Shown here: positions 25,506-33,635 of the stretch, in pieces
Layout of the letters: every line of letters begins with the position of its first letter
Numbering within the stretch: position 1 is the stretch's first letter
DNA from: Acetobacteraceae bacterium
GTDB lineage: Bacteria; Pseudomonadota; Alphaproteobacteria; Acetobacterales; Acetobacteraceae
Assembly (NCBI GenBank): GCA_027311485.1
Contig: DAICYU010000001.1
Span: 1-38,369, forward strand
Reading direction: 5' to 3'
Length of the DNA stretch: 38,369 bases
Program-made: the position numbers and the translations under genes
The notes under the pieces: generated by a model
Told to the model about the DNA's origin: nothing
Database searches by the model: none
The model's input: the letters and a program-made list of their open reading frames with translations, nothing else

Positions 25506-26828
25506 ATGTCCCTGTTCGGTGCCCTTAATACCGCGATCAGCGGTCTCGGCGCCCAGTCCGCGGCATTCGGCAATATCAGCAATAACGTCGCGAACAGCCA
25601 GTCGGCCGGCTTCAAGCGCGTTGACACCAATTTCGTCGATTACCTGACGACCAGCAATCCGCAACAGAACGAACCCGGATCTGTTGTCGCGACACCCCAG
25701 TATGTCAATAACGTTCAGGGCACCATTTCGCAGACCGACAATCCGCTGGCGCTGGCCATCACCGGCCAAGGTTTCTTCGCCGTGTCCCAGGCCACCGGCA
25801 CGTCGAACGCCCTGCCCACATTCGATCCGCAACAGTATTATAGCAGAGCCGGCAACTTTTCGATGAATGCGTCCGGCTATCTGGTCAACAGCTCCGGCCA
25901 GTATCTGAATGGTTGGGCGGTCAATCCCATCACGAACACCGCGGACCAGAACGTCCTGGCACCAATCCAGGTGAGCCAGGCCAGTTATAATCCGGTCGCC
26001 ACCACCAACGTCACCTTGTCGGCGAACCTGCCGGCATCACCGTCATCGGGCACGGGGACTGCGACCAACCCGATCTCATCGCAGATCAGCGTCTATGATT
26101 CGTTGGGAACATCGCACACGGTCACGCTCAACTGGGTGCAGAACACGGCGGGTGACTGGACCGTTTCGGTCAATGTACCGGACGATACCAGCGGCGCGAA
26201 CCGCGGTTCCGCCGACGTGAAATTCGGACCGGCCAGCGGCAACGCCGTCGCAGCGGGCACGATCGGGCAGATCGGGTCCGTCACCGGCAGCGTCACGTCG
26301 GGTGGATATGTCTCCAACCAACCGGCGACGCTGCAGTTCACCACGAATTTCGGCTCCGGTCCGCAGACGATTACATTGAACCTGGGCCAATATGGCGCGA
26401 CGACCGGCGTGACCCAGTATGCCGGCAGTAGCTACGCCCTGCGTGGCCTGACCCAGAACGGCGTTCCGCCGGGCAGCTTTTCCGGCGTCAGTATGCAGAC
26501 CAACGGCGACGTGGTCGTCAACTACGACAATGGCCAGACCCGCACCATCGCGCAGGTGCCGATCGTGACCTTCGACAATCCGAATGCGTTGCAAAGCCAG
26601 AATGGCCAGTCCTTTTCCACGACGCTGGCCAGCGGCACGCCGCTGGCCGACGCGGCCGGAACCAACGGCGCCGGCAACCTGGTCACCGGGTCGGTGGAAA
26701 ACTCCAACGTCGATATCGCCACGGAGTTCTCGCAGCTCATTGTCGCGCAGCAGGCGTATTCGGCGAATGCCAAGGTCGTCACGACATCCAACCAGATGCT
26801 GCAGACCACCATCAACATGCAAACCTGA
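25506..26828 (+). CDS. flgE: Flagellar hook protein FlgE
   Basis: Subunit of the flagellar hook, exported and polymerised outside the cell. The 440-aa protein has the axial-protein N-terminus (SLFGALNTAISGLGAQSAAF, then ISNNVANSQSAGFKR), the LAITGQGFFAV segment, Ser/Thr/Asn-rich outer domains, and the heptad-rich C-terminus (NSNVDIATEFSQLIVAQQAY, then MLQTTINMQT). The length fits FlgE of alphaproteobacteria. It is the first gene of flgE-flgK-flgL, transcribed from the sigma-54 promoter at 25449. Confidence 0.95.
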   Translation: MSLFGALNTAISGLGAQSAAFGNISNNVANSQSAGFKRVDTNFVDYLTTSNPQQNEPGSVVATPQYVNNVQGTISQTDNPLALAITGQGFFAVSQATGTSNALPTFDPQQYYSRAGNFSMNASGYLVNSSGQYLNGWAVNPITNTADQNVLAPIQVSQASYNPVATTNVTLSANLPASPSSGTGTATNPISSQISVYDSLGTSHTVTLNWVQNTAGDWTVSVNVPDDTSGANRGSADVKFGPASGNAVAAGTIGQIGSVTGSVTSGGYVSNQPATLQFTTNFGSGPQTITLNLGQYGATTGVTQYAGSSYALRGLTQNGVPPGSFSGVSMQTNGDVVVNYDNGQTRTIAQVPIVTFDNPNALQSQNGQSFSTTLASGTPLADAAGTNGAGNLVTGSVENSNVDIATEFSQLIVAQQAYSANAKVVTTSNQMLQTTINMQT

Positions 26829-26841
26829 CGGGACTTGAGCC

Positions 26842-28371
26842 GTGGGACTGACTTCGGCCCTTTCGATCGCCAACAGTGGGCTGGCGAATATCAATGCCCA
26901 GTTCTCGATTCTGTCGCAGAACATCGCCAATGCGGCGACGCCAGGGTATGCGGCGGAATCCGGCACGCAGCAGTCCCTGACCGCCGATGGAATCGGGCTG
27001 GGGGTGCGGACCGGCCCTGCCACGCGGGCGATCAACCAGGCGCTGCAGGCTTCGGTCATCCAGCAGAATGCGATCGTGGCCGGCTCGCAGACGACACAGA
27101 CCGCGCTCCAGGCGATCGACAGCGTGCTGGGCACGCCCGGATCGGGTGCCGATCTGGGTAGCCTGTTGGGTAATGTGCAGAACAGCTTTTCCACGCTGCT
27201 GAACGACCCCGGCAACCAGACCCAGCAGAATGCCGTGGTGACTGCCGCGTCGACGCTGGCCCAGGGGATGAACACCCTGTCCGCATCCTATACGGCGCAA
27301 CGGCAGGCGGCGCAGAACGACCTGCAATCGGCGGTGACAACACTGAACACCACACTGTCCAGCATCGGCCAGCTCAGCCGGCAGATCACCTCGCTGCAAC
27401 TGAGCGGACAGAGCTCGGCCGACCTGCAGAACCAGCGCGACGCCGCGGTGCAAACCCTGTCCGGCCTGATCCAGGTGAACGCGGTGGCGCAGCCGAATGG
27501 TGACCTGTCGCTGTTCACGTCCAGCGGGATCAGCCTGCCGACCAGCGGTCCGCCGAACACCTTTGCCATGCAGCCCGCTACCGTCGGCGCGCAGGGATAC
27601 TACCCTGGCGGCGGGTTGCCGGGGATTACGCTGAACGGCAGCGACGTTACCGGCCAGATGGTGGGCGGCCGGATTGGCGCGGATATTGCGCTGCGTGACC
27701 AGACGCTGCCGACGGCCCAGGCCCAACTGGATGAGTTCGCCTATGGCGTGGCGAGCCGGTTTGCGCAACAGGGACTCACCTTGTTTACCGACCAGTCCGG
27801 CACTGTGCCAACCGGTGGCGGCAGCCCGGCACAGGCTGGTTATGTCGGCTTTGCGGCTTCGATCCAGGTGAATCCGGCCGTGACGGCAACGCCGTCCCTG
27901 GTCCGGGATGGCACGAACACGGTGCCGGGCAGCGCAACCGGCGCAAGCGCCTTCACGCCGAACCCGACGGGTGGACCGGCCGGCTTCACCACCCTGATCA
28001 GCCGTGTGCTGTCCTACGCCCTGGGTACCCAGGCGCAAGCCGGGGTGCCGCAGCCGGCGCTCGAGACAAGCGGTCTGGGTCCCACAGGCACCCTGAGCGC
28101 GCCGTTCAGCGCGGCTGGCGATAGCCTGGGGAGTTTCGCCACCAGCCTGATATCGACCCAGGCGCAGCAGAGCGCCACCGTCACCAGCACCCTGACAAAT
28201 CAGCAGGCGCTGCAGAACAGCCTGAATGCGAAAGTGGCGAGCGGCAGCGGTGTCAACATGGATACCGAGATGTCGCAGATGCTGACGCTGCAGAATGCCT
28301 ATGGTGTGAACGCCCGCGTTATTTCCGCAGTGCAGACTATGTTTTATCAATTATTGCAGGCCATACAATGA
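26842..28371 (+). CDS. flgK: Flagellar hook-associated protein 1 FlgK
   Basis: Junction protein linking hook to filament. The 509-aa product starts at GTG 26842 with the FlgK-type SALSIANSGLANINAQ and SQNIANAATPGYA. It has DLQNQRDAAVQTLSGLIQVN in the conserved region near residue 200, and ends with GVNMDTEMSQMLTLQNAYGVNARVI. It begins 13 bases after flgE, and its stop overlaps the flgL ATG (ATGA, 28368-28371). The ribosome binding site is weak, in keeping with expression by read-through from flgE. Confidence 0.95.
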   Translation: MGLTSALSIANSGLANINAQFSILSQNIANAATPGYAAESGTQQSLTADGIGLGVRTGPATRAINQALQASVIQQNAIVAGSQTTQTALQAIDSVLGTPGSGADLGSLLGNVQNSFSTLLNDPGNQTQQNAVVTAASTLAQGMNTLSASYTAQRQAAQNDLQSAVTTLNTTLSSIGQLSRQITSLQLSGQSSADLQNQRDAAVQTLSGLIQVNAVAQPNGDLSLFTSSGISLPTSGPPNTFAMQPATVGAQGYYPGGGLPGITLNGSDVTGQMVGGRIGADIALRDQTLPTAQAQLDEFAYGVASRFAQQGLTLFTDQSGTVPTGGGSPAQAGYVGFAASIQVNPAVTATPSLVRDGTNTVPGSATGASAFTPNPTGGPAGFTTLISRVLSYALGTQAQAGVPQPALETSGLGPTGTLSAPFSAAGDSLGSFATSLISTQAQQSATVTSTLTNQQALQNSLNAKVASGSGVNMDTEMSQMLTLQNAYGVNARVISAVQTMFYQLLQAIQ

Positions 28372-29447
28372 GCGGAAGTATTGGTAGCATCGGCTACGGC
28401 ATATTGCCGAGTCTGATCGCGAACGCGGGCACGGTGCATGCCCAGCTCAATACATTGACCGAGCAGATCAGCACCGGCCTGATCGCGCAGACCTACGCCG
28501 GCCTTGGTGCGGGGGCGAGCCTGTCGCTCAGCCTCGGGCCGCAGGTATCAACGCTGCAGACCTATGCGAACAACATCAATCAGGTGACCGGACAGATGCA
28601 GGTCGCACAGACGGCCTTGGGACAGATCCAGCAGATCGCCCAGACGTTTGTCGGTGACATGCCCAACCTGAATGGGCTGAACCCGTCCGAGGTGGACAGC
28701 ATCGCGTCGAACGCGCGCAGTGCTCTACAGCAGGTCACCAACCTGCTGGATACCCAGGATGCGGGCGTCTACGTGTTTGGTGGCCAGGATTCGGCCAACC
28801 CGCCGGTGCCCAATCCCGACCAGATCCTGTCGTCGGGCTTCTTCACCCAGATCAACAGCGCAGTTTCGGCGCTGTCCACCAACGGGGCGACTGCGACGGC
28901 CGCCGCAACCCAGGCGATTGCGCGTTCGAATGCAGCGGGCACATCGCCGTTTTCCGCCTATATGTCGCAGTCGGCCACCGCACTCGCGGCGCCGGTTGTG
29001 CAAGCCGGTCCGAACAGTTTCGTGTCGGTGGGCCTTTTCGCAAGCGCCAACACAGCCGCGGTTTCCGGCGGTTCCTCGACAACCGGGTCCTATATCCGCG
29101 ACCTGATGCGGTCGCTGGCCACGCTGGGGTCGCTCACCAGTTCCCAGGTCAATGATCCCAACTTCGCACCGTTGGTGCAGGACACCGCCAGCAGCCTGAA
29201 CAATGCCGTCAGCGCAATGGCGACCGATGCCGGAGTGCTGGGCGACCGGCAGGCGCAGTTGACAGGACAGCAGACACAACTGGGGGCGATGACCACCGCG
29301 CTGAGCGGGCAGGTTTCGACCGCGCAAAACGTCGATATGGCGACCGCAATATCCCAGCTGACCAGCGTGCAAGTACAATTGCAGGAATCGTATCGCCTGA
29401 TTGTAAATTCAGCGACGCTTTCGCTGGTGAATTATGTTCCGGCCTGA
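28368..29447 (+). CDS. flgL: Flagellar hook-filament junction protein FlgL (HAP3)-like
   Basis: Flagellin-related adaptor between FlgK and the filament. The 359-aa protein has a flagellin-like N-terminal helix pair (LNTLTEQISTGLIAQTYAG), the DTQDAGVYVFGGQD segment typical of FlgL, and a C-terminal coiled part (NVDMATAISQLTSVQVQLQESYRLI). It is coupled to flgK by an ATGA overlap and followed by 104 bases before the flagellin gene. No clear terminator was seen after it. Confidence 0.9.
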   Translation: MSGSIGSIGYGILPSLIANAGTVHAQLNTLTEQISTGLIAQTYAGLGAGASLSLSLGPQVSTLQTYANNINQVTGQMQVAQTALGQIQQIAQTFVGDMPNLNGLNPSEVDSIASNARSALQQVTNLLDTQDAGVYVFGGQDSANPPVPNPDQILSSGFFTQINSAVSALSTNGATATAAATQAIARSNAAGTSPFSAYMSQSATALAAPVVQAGPNSFVSVGLFASANTAAVSGGSSTTGSYIRDLMRSLATLGSLTSSQVNDPNFAPLVQDTASSLNNAVSAMATDAGVLGDRQAQLTGQQTQLGAMTTALSGQVSTAQNVDMATAISQLTSVQVQLQESYRLIVNSATLSLVNYVPA

Positions 29448-29463
29448 AGAAAAGGCCGATTTG

Positions 29464-29479
29464 TTCATACGTTGTTAAC
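29464..29479 (+). promoter_or_regulatory. CtrA-like site upstream of flagellin
   Basis: TTCA-TACGTTG-TTAAC differs from the CtrA box TTAA-N7-TTAAC at one base of nine. It lies 73 bases before the flagellin GTG. I see no sigma-54 or sigma-28 pattern in the same gap, so this is the best candidate control site for the filament gene. Confidence 0.5.
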
Positions 29480-29551
29480 CTTCTTTCGCCATGCTTTCCA
29501 CAAGCCCACAAAAGGCGGGCGGACGCTCTCAGACATACAGGGTAAGATACC

Positions 29552-30403
29552 GTGGCCGTAACTTCCATCAACACGAACACGGGCGCGATGATCGCGCTCC
29601 AGTCGCTTGAAACCACACAGCAACAGCTTGCTGTTACACAGAAGCAGATTTCCACTGGCTACCGCGTGGCCGATTCCACTGATGACGGCGCCGCCTACGC
29701 AATCGCGCAATCGGTCCGTTCCACCGTGGCGGCGCTGACCAGTGCGAACCAGCAGCTTGGCAATGTGCAGGGGCTGTTGTCCACGACGCAGTCTGGCCTG
29801 AACAACGTGTCCAACATGATGACCAGCATGCGCGACGTTCTCGTCAAGCTGGCTGACCAGAACGTGCAAGGCACCGACAGGACGAATTACGAACAGCAGT
29901 ATAAGTCGATGTTGACCAATCTGCGGACCTTCGTCGACGATGCGAACTATAACGGCAAGACGTTGATCGGCAACACGAAAACCAGCAACGGCACGTTCGG
30001 ACGCATTGCCGTTTCCCGGAATGAGGTCGGCGGGACCTATGGCATCGCGACATTCAGCGGTTCCGCCCTTTATGGATCGATCGCGTTCACGTCCACGCAG
30101 CTTTCGGGCGCCACCACCGTCGCAGCGCTGATCACCGCTTCGGGCACGTTCATCAACCAGCAGAATTCTGTTGGCAAAGAACTGAACACAATCGGCAGCT
30201 CGATCAACTACGTCAATAACCAGGTCACGTACAATAACGACAAGGTCAGTGCGCTGAATACCGGCCTTGGCGCATTGGTGGACGCGGACCTCGCACAGGA
30301 GTCGGCGAAGCTGACGGCCTTGCAGATACGCCAGCAGTTGGGCACCCAGGCGCTGTCGATGGCAAACCAGGCACCGCAGACACTGCTCAGCCTGTTCAAG
30401 TAA
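29552..30403 (+). CDS. Flagellin (filament subunit)
   Basis: Filament protein of 283 aa, exported by the flagellar system. The N-terminal D0/D1 region (SINTNTGAMIALQSLETT, then QISTGYRVADSTDDGAAYAIAQ) and the C-terminal one (LVDADLAQESAKLTALQIRQQLG, then LLSLFK) are well conserved. The variable outer domain is nearly absent, as in the short flagellins of alphaproteobacteria. The start is GTG 29552, with AGGGTAAG about 6 bases ahead. The middle is rich in Ser/Thr, possible acceptors for the O-glycosylation suggested by the GT41 gene downstream. It is followed by a strong hairpin, then flbT and flaF, which control flagellin synthesis in this class. Confidence 0.95.
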   Translation: MAVTSINTNTGAMIALQSLETTQQQLAVTQKQISTGYRVADSTDDGAAYAIAQSVRSTVAALTSANQQLGNVQGLLSTTQSGLNNVSNMMTSMRDVLVKLADQNVQGTDRTNYEQQYKSMLTNLRTFVDDANYNGKTLIGNTKTSNGTFGRIAVSRNEVGGTYGIATFSGSALYGSIAFTSTQLSGATTVAALITASGTFINQQNSVGKELNTIGSSINYVNNQVTYNNDKVSALNTGLGALVDADLAQESAKLTALQIRQQLGTQALSMANQAPQTLLSLFK

Positions 30404-30415
30404 CCGATCGTATGC

Positions 30416-30439
30416 GGCGGGCCCAGCGCCGGGCCCGCC
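30416..30439 (+). terminator. Hairpin after the flagellin gene
   Basis: A perfect 9-bp stem, GGCGGGCCC / GGGCCCGCC, with a 6-base loop, 12 bases past the flagellin stop. No T-run follows, so it may either end transcription with help or protect an abundant flagellin mRNA while letting some read-through reach flbT. Confidence 0.55.
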
Positions 30440-30497
30440 CATCTCCGCCGAAATCGCGGAATCCGGAAGCGTCGTGTCGCTCCTCAGAGGGGATCCT

Positions 30498-30962
30498 ATG
30501 TCCAATCTCGTGCTGGAGCTGCGCCAGGGCGAAGTCATGATCGTGAACGGCGCGCCGATCCGATTTCGCACCCGTTCTCGTATCGAACTGACAGCCAAGG
30601 CCCGCTTTCTTTTCGGCAGGCAGATCCTGGCCCCTGACCAGGTCGACAGCCCCGCTCGGCGTATCTACTTTGCTTTGCAATCGGCTTATATTGGGACCGA
30701 GTCGGAACGTGAGAACGGCATTGATGCCGCGCGATATTTCATTGCCGAATTTCAGCAGGCCACCACATCCGACCTTGTGCGGCAAATACTGGAACAGGCT
30801 CTGGTCGCGGCCGAGGCCGATGACTGTTACCAGGCGCTGAAACTTGTTCGTCGCGTCATCCAGCATGAAGATGCTGTAATCGGCAAAGACCAAAATGGCC
30901 AATCGCGAACAGAAAGTAACAACACCCATGTTGAATCCGAACCATGCCATTCAGGCCTATAA
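30498..30962 (+). CDS. flbT: Flagellin mRNA regulator FlbT
   Basis: Post-transcriptional regulator; in Caulobacter FlbT binds the flagellin 5' leader and destabilises it until the hook is complete (family knowledge). The 154-aa product shows the family pattern LVLELRQGEVMIVNGAPIRF, RFLFGRQIL, PARRIYFALQSAYIG and ALKLVRRVIQHE. The ATG at 30498 has AGAGGGG ahead; an in-frame ATG eight codons earlier lacks a site. Its 3' end overlaps flaF by 35 bases in another frame. The last 15 residues are polar and probably dispensable. Confidence 0.92.
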   Translation: MSNLVLELRQGEVMIVNGAPIRFRTRSRIELTAKARFLFGRQILAPDQVDSPARRIYFALQSAYIGTESERENGIDAARYFIAEFQQATTSDLVRQILEQALVAAEADDCYQALKLVRRVIQHEDAVIGKDQNGQSRTESNNTHVESEPCHSGL

Positions 30963-31278
30963 GGCCGCGTCCCGCTATCGCAGCCAGCGGGAGCAGGAAG
31001 CCGAGGTCTTCCGTCAGGTCAATGCCGTCCTGACTGCCGCGCGTGATGCGGCACCGATCCGCCAGGTCCGCGCATTGGCTGATAACCGGCGCCTCTGGAT
31101 CACCGTGGGCGACCTGATGCGTGATCCCGCCAATCAACTGCCGGATTCGCTGCGGGCTGCGATCGTGTCATTGGGCATGACGGTGCAGCGGGAGATGGAC
31201 AGGGATACGCCAGATTTCGGCTTCCTGATTTCCATCAACGAAGACATCGCCGCGGGGTTGTCAGCACCCCCCGCATAA
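30928..31278 (+). CDS. flaF: Flagellar biosynthesis regulator FlaF
   Basis: Small flagellin-secretion/translation factor that works with FlbT in alphaproteobacteria. The 116-aa product has the FlaF pattern AIQAYKAASRYRSQREQEAEVF, DNRRLWITVGDLMRDPANQLPDSLRAAIVSLG and FLISINEDIAAGL. The start at ATG 30928 was chosen by family length; an in-frame ATG 11 codons earlier is possible. It overlaps the end of flbT, so the two are probably coupled. It lies 19 bases before the DUF1217 gene. Confidence 0.92.
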   Translation: MLNPNHAIQAYKAASRYRSQREQEAEVFRQVNAVLTAARDAAPIRQVRALADNRRLWITVGDLMRDPANQLPDSLRAAIVSLGMTVQREMDRDTPDFGFLISINEDIAAGLSAPPA

Positions 31279-31297
31279 TCCCGAGGAGCCGGTGAAA

Positions 31298-32149
31298 ATG
31301 AGCAATTCCCTCAGTTATCTGCCAGCATTGTATGCCGCCTCGTTCGGAGCCGGATCCTCCATCCTGAATACCATGTATGGCGGTGGCACATCGGTATCCG
31401 GCGGCACTGTGGATCCGGTTCAGGCGCTGCGCACGGCGCAGCAGTCCGAAACGCAGCAGGTCAAGGTCACCGCGGCGGACCCGATGGTCAAAAGCGCGAT
31501 CGGTGCCTTCACCACCGCAGTTCGATCGGCCACAAGCATCAAGCAGCTGCTGTCGAACCCCAACGTCATGAACGTGCTGCTGACCGCCAATGGCATGAAG
31601 GATCAGATTGGCTATACTGCGCTGGCCACGCAGGTGCTGATGTCCAACCTGTCCGATCCGAAATCCCTGGCCAACACATTGACCGATACGCGCTGGAAAA
31701 CACTGGCTCAGACCTACAACTTCAATACCAAAGGGCTGGCGGCCATTCAGAACCCGACTGTCATCGCAAGTGTCACGAACACCTATGCTCAGTCGGAATG
31801 GCAGTCCAACCAGGATACCGTCACGCCCGGGCTGTCCAATGCCCTTTACTTCCTGTCACATGCGTCCAGCGCGACGTCGGTCTACCAAATTCTCGGCGAC
31901 CCGACGTTGCGCACGGTGGTGACCACGGCTCTTGGGGTGCCGCAGCAGATCGCGTTCCAGGATCTTGGGGCACAGGCACAGGCCATCACCAGCCGGCTGA
32001 ACATCAGCCAGTTTCAGACCCCATCCTTCGTGCAGTCCTTCGCCCAGCGCTACCTGATCCAGAACAGCGCGAACAGCACGAACGTCTCCACCGGTGCACC
32101 GACGGATCTGACGACGCTCGCAATCCAGGCACAGGGCGTTGTGGCCTGA
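31298..32149 (+). CDS. DUF1217 family flagellar-cluster protein
   Basis: A 283-aa protein of the DUF1217 family, found in alphaproteobacterial flagellar clusters but without an assigned function. Visible features are a short Ser/Gly-rich N-terminus, then repeated helical modules of about 75 residues, each with a similar core. The first has DPMVKSAIGAF and SIKQLLSNPNVMNVLL. The second has LGDPTLRTVVTTALG and NISQFQTPSFVQSF. GAGGAG 9 bases upstream supports ATG 31298 over the GTG at 31292. There is no signal peptide. It lies between flaF and the TPR-methyltransferase on the same strand, so a role in filament or hook assembly is likely but unproven. Confidence 0.8.
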   Translation: MSNSLSYLPALYAASFGAGSSILNTMYGGGTSVSGGTVDPVQALRTAQQSETQQVKVTAADPMVKSAIGAFTTAVRSATSIKQLLSNPNVMNVLLTANGMKDQIGYTALATQVLMSNLSDPKSLANTLTDTRWKTLAQTYNFNTKGLAAIQNPTVIASVTNTYAQSEWQSNQDTVTPGLSNALYFLSHASSATSVYQILGDPTLRTVVTTALGVPQQIAFQDLGAQAQAITSRLNISQFQTPSFVQSFAQRYLIQNSANSTNVSTGAPTDLTTLAIQAQGVVA

Positions 32150-32183
32150 CCGCACCGCCCGCTGCGCACGAAAGGCACCTTCA

Positions 32184-33635
32184 ATGAACATGATTTCCCC
32201 GGTCCCGGATGCCGAGACGCTGTGCCGGCAGGCGACCGCGTTCCTTGATACCGGCCGGCCGGGAGCCGCGCGCCCGTTGCTCGCCGCCGCGCGCACCCTG
32301 GATGACACGATACCCACACTTGTCCTGGCCGAGGTGCGCCTCGCCCTGCTCGATGGCGCGTTGATCCAGGCGATCGAACAGCTCGACCGGGCGCTCATCA
32401 CCAATCCATCGCACGCCGGATTGCGCAAATGTCGCGCCGATGTCCGTTATGGAATCGGTGATTGGGAAGGGGCTGCCCGCGATGCCGCCGAGGCCGTCGT
32501 GGCCCAGCCGTCGGATGCCGACGCAAAGGCGCGCCTCGGCACCGCTCTGCTCGAACTCGGCTATATCAAGGAAGCCATCGCCTGTATGCAGGAGGCGCTT
32601 GCCGCGGCGCCGAACCTCGTGGGATGCCGGGAAGCGCTTGCCCGGGCGCTGGAGGCAGCGGGCGATATCGAAGCCGCAGATCGCGTGCTGACCGACGGTC
32701 TCGCGCGCGGGCCTGCCAACGTCACATTGTTCAACGCCGCAATCATGCTGAACCTGCGGCGCCGCGATTTCGTCCAAGCCGTGGCACAAGCGGAACAGGC
32801 GGTCCTGGCCGGCATCGCTGACGCGACGACGTTTGCATTGAGGGGCCACGCATCTTGTAGCCTCGGCCAGCATGATCAGGCGGTGCAGGCATATCAGGAA
32901 GCGCTGAAGCTGGCGCCCGAAGATCAGCACATCCGCCATCTCGCGGCAGCCCATGGCATGACGAGTGAGGGCAGACGCGCGCCGGCGGACTATGTGCGGC
33001 ATGCATTCGACGCCTACGCCGGCCGGTTCGATGCGCATCTGGCCTCATTGGGCTACGCGATCCCATCCCTTATTGCGGATGTCGTGGCACGGCATCCCAA
33101 GATCGCCGGCGGGAATGCCCTGGGCCCGGTCCTCGACCTGGGATGTGGCACCGGGCTGGTCGCCATGGCCCTCGGCGATCTGCCACTCGGCCCGTTCACC
33201 GGCATCGACCTGTCGCCAAACATGCTCGCCGAGGCGGAACGGAAGCGACTCTACGCGACGTTGCGGGAGGCGGACATTATTGAGGACCTGTCCACCCAAA
33301 GCAGCCAGTGGCCCCTGATCGTCGCCGCCGACGTGGTATGTTACTTTGGCGACTTGAAAGGCCTGATGCACGGCATCAGCCGGTGCCTGGCGCCGGAGGG
33401 ATGGTTCGTATTCTCAATCGAAACGTTGCTGCCCGACCGCGATGGCGTGCTGCCCGGAAACGGGGACTGGGCGTTGCTGCGGCAGGGCCGCTATGCCCAC
33501 ACGCACGACTATGTCTACGATTGTATCAGCGAGGCCGACCTGCGGATCGCGCAAAACGATCGCTGTGTTATCCGGCGGGAGGCTGGTGCCGACGTTCCCG
33601 GCCTGCTGCTGACCATTACGCCCGTCGCTGCATGA
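32184..33635 (+). CDS. TPR-repeat SAM-dependent methyltransferase
   Basis: A 483-aa protein joining an N-terminal array of about six tetratricopeptide repeats (residues 15-265, such as YIKEAIACMQEALAAAPN and DQAVQAYQEALKLAPE) to a class I methyltransferase domain. The SAM motif LDLGCGTGLVAMALG is near 318-332, with GIDLSPNMLAEA after it and a CYFGDLKGL segment. The substrate is unknown. Its position just before a TPR-glycosyltransferase, with an ATGA overlap (33632-33635), and after the flagellin genes suggests methylation of flagellin or of its sugar (inference). The start at ATG 32184 has GAAAGG about 8 bases ahead; a longer frame upstream has no support. Confidence 0.85.
   Translation: MNMISPVPDAETLCRQATAFLDTGRPGAARPLLAAARTLDDTIPTLVLAEVRLALLDGALIQAIEQLDRALITNPSHAGLRKCRADVRYGIGDWEGAARDAAEAVVAQPSDADAKARLGTALLELGYIKEAIACMQEALAAAPNLVGCREALARALEAAGDIEAADRVLTDGLARGPANVTLFNAAIMLNLRRRDFVQAVAQAEQAVLAGIADATTFALRGHASCSLGQHDQAVQAYQEALKLAPEDQHIRHLAAAHGMTSEGRRAPADYVRHAFDAYAGRFDAHLASLGYAIPSLIADVVARHPKIAGGNALGPVLDLGCGTGLVAMALGDLPLGPFTGIDLSPNMLAEAERKRLYATLREADIIEDLSTQSSQWPLIVAADVVCYFGDLKGLMHGISRCLAPEGWFVFSIETLLPDRDGVLPGNGDWALLRQGRYAHTHDYVYDCISEADLRIAQNDRCVIRREAGADVPGLLLTITPVAA

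Noticed and set aside
29436..29462. Sigma-28 promoter for flagellin based on GCCGATTT at 29455
   Set aside because: The -35 at the required spacing reads GTTCCGGC, with no likeness to TAAAGTTT.
30404..30497. Separate promoter for flbT after the flagellin hairpin
   Set aside because: No -35/-10, sigma-54 or CtrA pattern stands out in this GC-rich gap; read-through is as likely.
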